Of a stretch of 18,055 nt of DNA, positions 14,358 through 18,055 are shown piece after piece. The notes under the pieces were generated by a model. It was not told where the DNA came from. It made no database searches and saw only the letters and a program-made list of their open reading frames with translations. The translations under genes and the position numbers were made by a program. This DNA is from Candidatus Hydrogenedentota bacterium (GTDB lineage Bacteria > Hydrogenedentota > Hydrogenedentia > Hydrogenedentales > SLHB01). The stretch is taken from contig SLSB01000414.1 in the NCBI GenBank assembly GCA_007130675.1, forward strand, positions 1-18,055. Reading direction: 5' to 3'. Position 1 is the first letter of the stretch; each line of letters starts with the position of its first letter.

Positions 14358-15350
14358 ATGGCTGACATACTGAGCCAGGATGAAGTTGACCTTCTTCTCA
14401 GTGCGGTGACGGAGGGCGACCTCGAGGTCGAGACGGACGAACGTGAACGTCCCGCCAAAGAATCCCGAGACACGACGATGTATGATTTCCGGCGTCCGGA
14501 ACGTGTCTCGAAGGAGCAGCTAAAAGGGCTCCAGAGCCTTTTCGAGAACTTCGCGCGCGAGTTGAGCATCATGCTGCCGCCGTTTCTGCGCTCGGTAGTG
14601 CGGGTGGACCTGGTCTCGATCGACCAGCTTACCTACGATGAGTTTATCCTGTCGGTTTCGCGCCCTACGGCGCTTTCTGTCATCAACATGAATCCTCTGG
14701 ATGGAAACTGCGTGATCGAGCTCAGCCCACCGCTGGTGTTTCCCATTGTCGATCGCATTCTGGGCGGAAAAGGGATGCCGATTTCCGAACCGCGCGAGCT
14801 CACCGAAATCGAGAACCGTATTGTCCACCGCATTGTCCTTATGATTCTCGAGAGTCTGAAGCGTTCATGGGAGCAACTCATCGAATTCCAACTCAGCGTC
14901 GAGACTCAGGAGAGCGACCCGCTTATGGTGCAGATTGTCGCTGGCAGCGAGATGACCATCCTCGCGGGGTATGACCTGCATATCGGCGAAGCCGTGGGCA
15001 GCATGAACATGTGTATCCCCCTGCTTGTGCTCAACCCGATTTTTGATCAAATCACCCAGCAGACGCGGTATATCCGCAGGGTGAATCCGGGCGTCGCCGC
15101 CCAGACGCGTGCGCAGATTACGCGCATAGTGCGCAAGGCCCAGGCCCCGGTCGATGCCGTTCTCGGGCGCACGCGCATGAATCTGGATGACGTGATGCGG
15201 CTCCGCGTGGGCGACACCGTGCAGTTGGACTCGACCATCGAGGAGCCGGTGGATATCGAAGTAGGCGGGCTTGTGCGTTTCAAGGCGCATCCCGGCCGCA
15301 GGAGCGAGCAAAGTGCGGTTCAAATCAGTAGCGTGGTTCGCGAGGATTAG
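14358..15350 (+). CDS. fliM: Flagellar motor switch protein FliM
   Basis: A 330-residue FliM of normal length. It sits in the C-ring at the cytosolic face of the motor, binds CheY-P and FliG, and sets rotation direction. The N-terminal CheY-P-binding motif LSQDEVDLLL is at residues 5-14. The CheC-like middle domain (about 45-235) carries the FliG-contact motif GGKG (136-139, in DRILGGKGMP). The C-terminal SpoA domain (about 255-328) contains VDAVLGRTRMNLDDVMRLRVGDTVQL. ATG at 14358 with AGGGG seven bases upstream. It is the first gene of a tight flagellar run; fliN begins 15 bases later. The conserved CheY motif implies a chemotaxis system elsewhere in the genome. Confidence 0.96.
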   Translation: MADILSQDEVDLLLSAVTEGDLEVETDERERPAKESRDTTMYDFRRPERVSKEQLKGLQSLFENFARELSIMLPPFLRSVVRVDLVSIDQLTYDEFILSVSRPTALSVINMNPLDGNCVIELSPPLVFPIVDRILGGKGMPISEPRELTEIENRIVHRIVLMILESLKRSWEQLIEFQLSVETQESDPLMVQIVAGSEMTILAGYDLHIGEAVGSMNMCIPLLVLNPIFDQITQQTRYIRRVNPGVAAQTRAQITRIVRKAQAPVDAVLGRTRMNLDDVMRLRVGDTVQLDSTIEEPVDIEVGGLVRFKAHPGRRSEQSAVQISSVVRED

Positions 15351-15365
15351 CGAGGAAACCGAGTT

Positions 15366-16280
15366 ATGAATGCTGCGGCCTCGAGATTATTTGCCGAGGG
15401 GTTCTCAAAAGGGTATTGCGATGTCATTGGCGCAATGCTGTCGGCCGAACCCATGTTTCAAGCGGGCGAACCCCAACAAATCATTGCCGAACTCCTCAGT
15501 CAGATGACAGCCGAACTGCCGCTTCTTATGCACGCGGCGGCGGTTGACGGCGGGGCTATCCTGTTTATGACGACCCTCGAGGACGCACGTCTGCTCACGG
15601 CGGCCGTCATGGGCAACGAGCCCGCCACGGACCCCGAACTCGCCCCTGACGAAGAGGCCACCATGAAAGAGATATTCGACCCCTGCATGGGGGGGGGCGT
15701 CAGCCATTTCAAAGAGAAATACGGCGAGGTGATCGAACTGCAGCCGACGGAAATCCGCCTGATCGAGCCCGGGCAGGCGGGCATACTCATCGAAACCGCC
15801 GGAGACGCGGCCGCGATGGTGCGCATTGCCTACAGCGTGCCCGGAATCGTCGAAGAGGGGCAAGCTGCCCTGATATTCTCTGACGTTCTCGAGCGCGTTA
15901 TCCCCCCCGAAGAATTGGAAGGCGCCAGCGGAGAAGCGGACGTACAAGATATCATGCAACAGACCTTCAACGCGAACAATCAGGCCGGCGCAACCGCAGG
16001 GCCTGCCGCGCGTGAGCTTCCCGGCAATATCGAGATGATTCTGGACATCGGCCTGAATGTCACGGCGCGGTTGGGCCGCATCGAGATGCCTTTGAGCCAG
16101 ATTCTCGAGTTGGGTCCCGGTTCAATCATCGAGGTGGGGCATTCTGTCGACGAACCTGTCGAGTTGCTGGTCAACAACAAGCTGATTGCCCGTGGAGACG
16201 TCGTCGTCGTCGAGGAAAAGTTCGGGCTGCGCATCACCGAGATCGTGAGCCCGGCAGAACGTATTGAAAGCCTGCGGTGA
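15366..16280 (+). CDS. fliN: Flagellar motor switch protein FliN, FliY-like with CheC-type N-domain
   Basis: A 304-residue C-ring protein, much longer than plain FliN (about 100-140), because it has an N-terminal CheC-like domain as in FliY. The SpoA domain at about 222-296 (MILDIGLNVTARLGRIEMPLSQILELGPGSIIEV, then NNKLIARGDVVVVEEKFGLRI) is classical FliN and would pair with FliM and bind FliH. In the CheC-like part, DEEATMKEIFDPCMGGGV aligns with the CheC active site: E102, then position 105, then P127 at the expected spacing, but the catalytic Asn is Asp105. CheY-P phosphatase activity is therefore doubtful. A run of nine G (15689-15697) lies inside this motif. The linker (about 181-220) is Ala/Gly-rich. 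Its stop overlaps the fliA start by four bases. Confidence 0.92.
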   Translation: MNAAASRLFAEGFSKGYCDVIGAMLSAEPMFQAGEPQQIIAELLSQMTAELPLLMHAAAVDGGAILFMTTLEDARLLTAAVMGNEPATDPELAPDEEATMKEIFDPCMGGGVSHFKEKYGEVIELQPTEIRLIEPGQAGILIETAGDAAAMVRIAYSVPGIVEEGQAALIFSDVLERVIPPEELEGASGEADVQDIMQQTFNANNQAGATAGPAARELPGNIEMILDIGLNVTARLGRIEMPLSQILELGPGSIIEVGHSVDEPVELLVNNKLIARGDVVVVEEKFGLRITEIVSPAERIESLR

Positions 16281-17095
16281 ACGCACACAGCGACGAGAAA
16301 AAATTGTGGGAGCGCTGGAAAACCCAGGGCGACGAAGATGCGCGCGAGGAACTCATCGTGCGTCATATGCGTGTGGTTCGCTACATTGCCGGACGTATGG
16401 CCATTCACGTACCCTCGAGCGTGGATATCGACGACCTCATCGGCTGGGGGGCTCTCGGGCTCCTCGATGCCATCGAAAAATTCGACCACACCCAGAACAT
16501 CAAATTTTCGACCTACGCCTCGATCCGGGTGCGCGGGGCCATCATCGACCAAATCCGGTCGTTGGACTGGGCACCGCGCTCGCTGCGGGTGATGGCGCGC
16601 AAGATCGGCGCCTCCAGAGAACGCCTGCGCCACGCCCACGGCCGCGAGCCGTCAACCGAATCGATCGCTACGGACCTGGGTATCGAAGCGGATCAGGTCG
16701 ACGATGTTCAGATGCAACTCCAGACGGCCCATATACTTTCGCTGGATGACTACCTGCCGGCCGAGGAAGGGTCGGAGACCCGCAAGGTCGACGTGACCTC
16801 GGACGCCGAGATGCCGACGCCGGAATCGGTGGCGCTTGTTCGTGAACGCCAGGAACTTCTGGTCGATGCGATTCTTGCACTCCCCGAGCAAATGCAAAAA
16901 GTGTTAAACTTATATTATTATGAGGAGTTGACGTTAAAAGAGATAGGGGCGGTGCTCGAGGTGTCCGAGTCACGAGTCTGCCAGGTACACAGCGCCGCCA
17001 TAAAGCGGCTCCGCAAGATTGTACGGCAGCGGGAGGTCGAGAATGCCTCAACCAGTCGATCTACAGACGGAGATGGGCCGGATCGCCGCGGCTGA
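16277..17095 (+). CDS. fliA: RNA polymerase sigma-28 factor FliA
   Basis: A 272-residue FliA/WhiG-type sigma factor, which directs late flagellar and chemotaxis promoters and is usually held by FlgM. Region 2 spans about residues 25-98, with the signature FSTYASIRVRGAIIDQIRSLDWAPRSLR (77-104). Region 3 follows to about 155, and region 4 is at about 195-250, with the -35-binding helix-turn-helix LTLKEIGAVLEVSESRVCQVHSAAIKRLR. It starts with GTG in a GTGA overlap with the fliN stop, suggesting translational coupling. Its last 53 bases overlap the start of the next gene. The last 18 residues or so (ENASTSRSTDGDGPDRRG) are a non-family tail. Codons 205-223 are strikingly AT-rich against the rest. 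Confidence 0.96.
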   Translation: MNAHSDEKKLWERWKTQGDEDAREELIVRHMRVVRYIAGRMAIHVPSSVDIDDLIGWGALGLLDAIEKFDHTQNIKFSTYASIRVRGAIIDQIRSLDWAPRSLRVMARKIGASRERLRHAHGREPSTESIATDLGIEADQVDDVQMQLQTAHILSLDDYLPAEEGSETRKVDVTSDAEMPTPESVALVRERQELLVDAILALPEQMQKVLNLYYYEELTLKEIGAVLEVSESRVCQVHSAAIKRLRKIVRQREVENASTSRSTDGDGPDRRG

Positions 17096-17378
17096 GCGGA
17101 TTCAGCAGATCACCGATCGCCTTTCGCTTGCCGCCCAGCACCGTGCTGCCGAAGCGGCAGAGGAAGAACGGCTGCGCGAGGAAACGCAGGTGCGGCAGAG
17201 TAACGAATCCGAACACCGCGAAATCGAGCGCGATGGGCGACGACGAAATCCCTACGCCGGACGCCGGCGGCGTGATTCGAACCACCAAGAGGACGAGGGG
17301 GAAGGGTCAACCTACACTCCCCGGGAAGAACGCGAGGCCTCCGGCGAAGGCGGCAAACATTTTGATGTGACCATCTAA
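17043..17378 (+). CDS. Small Arg-rich hypothetical protein of the flagellar operon
   Basis: A 111-residue protein with no family I can name. The ATG at 17043 has GGGAGG (17031-17036) six bases upstream, a strong ribosome-binding site lying inside fliA, so it overlaps fliA by 53 bases. Residues about 5-55 are predicted helical and charged (QTEMGRIAAAERIQQITDRLSLAAQHRAAEAAEEERLRE), likely a coiled coil. The middle is Arg-rich (DGRRRNPYAGRRRRD). The end is hydrophilic, closing with the hydrophobic tail HFDVTI. No signal peptide or membrane span. Its place and overlap argue for a flagellar or FliA-linked role; several flagellar clusters carry uncharacterised small proteins after fliA, but equivalence is an inference. 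Confidence 0.8.
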   Translation: MPQPVDLQTEMGRIAAAERIQQITDRLSLAAQHRAAEAAEEERLREETQVRQSNESEHREIERDGRRRNPYAGRRRRDSNHQEDEGEGSTYTPREEREASGEGGKHFDVTI

Positions 17379-17385
17379 GCGAATC

Positions 17386-17421
17386 TGGCCGCGCCAGTCG
17401 CTCTGTTTTCTCGCGCGGCCA
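17386..17421 (+). terminator. 9-bp intercistronic hairpin in the flagellar run
   Basis: TGGCCGCGC (17386-17394) and GCGCGGCCA (17413-17421) are perfect inverted repeats around an 18-base loop holding a TTTT. It begins eight bases after the stop of the Arg-rich gene and ends on the A of an in-frame ATG at 17421. With no T-run after it, it may act as an mRNA-processing or stability element rather than a terminator. Confidence 0.45.
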
Positions 17422-17474
17422 TGCACGGGCTGTTTGGGGCAGGAGTGGTCTTTACTTGGCAGGGCGCACAGAAA

Positions 17475-18055
17475 ATGCTTGAATTTCTTTCTCTAGTCGT
17501 CAGCGCGTCGTACGGAGCAGCCGTGCTGCTTGCGTTCCTCGCATCTGTGCTCGTCGTCGTCATCATTGTGGCCTATGTCTTGCGGCTGCGCGAACGCCGG
17601 CCCCGCGTCTCCCCCGCGCGCGATCCCAAAGATGACATCACCCACACGCGGATCATGTTTCAAACCATGCGCGATATCCTCGAACAGCAAAAGGATGTCG
17701 CGCGCCAGCTCAACGTCAGCCTCGACAAGAAGGTCCAGTACATCAAGCGGATCGTGGATACCGCCATTGCGGACCTTCAGCAAATGCGCGAGACCGCTCG
17801 TAAACTTGCCGTCGAGCTGACCGAGACCAAGGCTGAACTAGCCGAACTCAAAGCGCAAAAGGCTCAAACGGCTCCTTCTGATGCTCCAATCGCAACAGGG
17901 GAAGACGATGCGGCATCCGTTTCGGCGCCGACGGAGGAACCAGCCGGAACTCCTCATGAGCCAGCGCATCTCGAGGCCCTTGAACGGCCCGTCCTCGAGG
18001 AACCACCCGATACCGAAATCCATTATTGGGCGGGGCTGGATTTTGGCGAGACGCT
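17475..18055 (+). CDS. Membrane-anchored coiled-coil protein of the flagellar cluster, C-terminus cut by window edge
   Basis: The frame is open from the ATG at 17475 to the right edge (193 codons seen). An N-terminal hydrophobic segment (about residues 14-36, GAAVLLAFLASVLVVVIIVAYVL) followed by RLRERRPR predicts one membrane span with the rest in the cytosol. Residues about 58-130 form a long coiled coil (MRDILEQQKDVARQLNVSLDKKVQYIKRIVDTAIADLQQMRETARKL), then a Pro/Glu/Ala-rich linker. The layout resembles the uncharacterised membrane coiled-coil proteins (DUF2802/DUF6115-like) found after fliA in some flagellar clusters; the C-terminal domain that could confirm this is outside the window. 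In-frame ATG 17421 and GTG 17445 are alternative starts, but 17421 touches a hairpin and would put polar residues before the anchor. Confidence 0.75.
   Translation, partial: MLEFLSLVVSASYGAAVLLAFLASVLVVVIIVAYVLRLRERRPRVSPARDPKDDITHTRIMFQTMRDILEQQKDVARQLNVSLDKKVQYIKRIVDTAIADLQQMRETARKLAVELTETKAELAELKAQKAQTAPSDAPIATGEDDAASVSAPTEEPAGTPHEPAHLEALERPVLEEPPDTEIHYWAGLDFGET

Overview
This 18 kb window looks like the chromosome of a Gram-negative, flagellated, GC-rich (roughly 60% by eye) bacterium. The gene set is a PPK1 polyphosphate kinase, sugar and glycan enzymes (a TIM-barrel hydrolase, a gluconate 5-dehydrogenase-like SDR, a GH38 alpha-mannosidase), an exported DUF1573 protein, a multi-domain membrane-anchored C45 hydrolase with a leucine-rich-repeat tail, and a flagellar switch/sigma-28 cluster. 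That mix suggests a PVC-like or 'Candidatus Hydrogenedentes'-like lineage. This placement is an inference from style only, because no rRNA or marker gene is present. There are no tRNAs, CRISPR arrays or recognisable insertion sequences.

Left part (1-4414, minus strand): ppk, an IdnO-like dehydrogenase and a secreted glycoside-hydrolase-like protein that runs off the left edge. They read in one direction with gaps of 47 and 132 bases and may form an operon. Divergent from ppk, on the plus strand, is a DUF1573 protein with a signal peptide (4538-5614). A 440-base convergent gap (5615-6054) carries a low-complexity GATCG/AATCG stretch and no credible gene. A cold-shock protein follows (6055-6255, minus) with a good sigma-70-type promoter.

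Middle (6689-12148, plus): an unusual 894-residue protein with a cytosolic TPR-like region, one membrane span, a C45 Ntn-hydrolase domain, a Met-rich helical segment, a Pro/Glu spacer and LRR-like repeats. It is followed by a GH38 alpha-mannosidase. The 356-base gap after the mannosidase is full of inverted repeats.

Right part (12505-18055, plus): a NifA-type GAF/AAA+/HTH sigma-54 activator, a structured 284-base leader with alternative hairpins and a strong extended -10 promoter, then fliM, a FliY-like fliN, fliA (sigma-28), a small Arg-rich protein and a membrane-anchored coiled-coil protein cut by the right edge. fliM to the small protein are tightly packed or overlapping, consistent with one flagellar transcription unit. 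It couples the C-ring switch (FliM binds CheY-P; FliN/Y builds the ring) to the late flagellar sigma factor.

No clear new defence or mobile system was found. The most interesting points are the C45-LRR fusion, the altered phosphate-binding loop in PPK1, the leader upstream of fliM, the FliY protein whose CheC-like active-site Asn is Asp next to a nine-G run, and a roughly six-fold excess of the palindrome CTCGAG.
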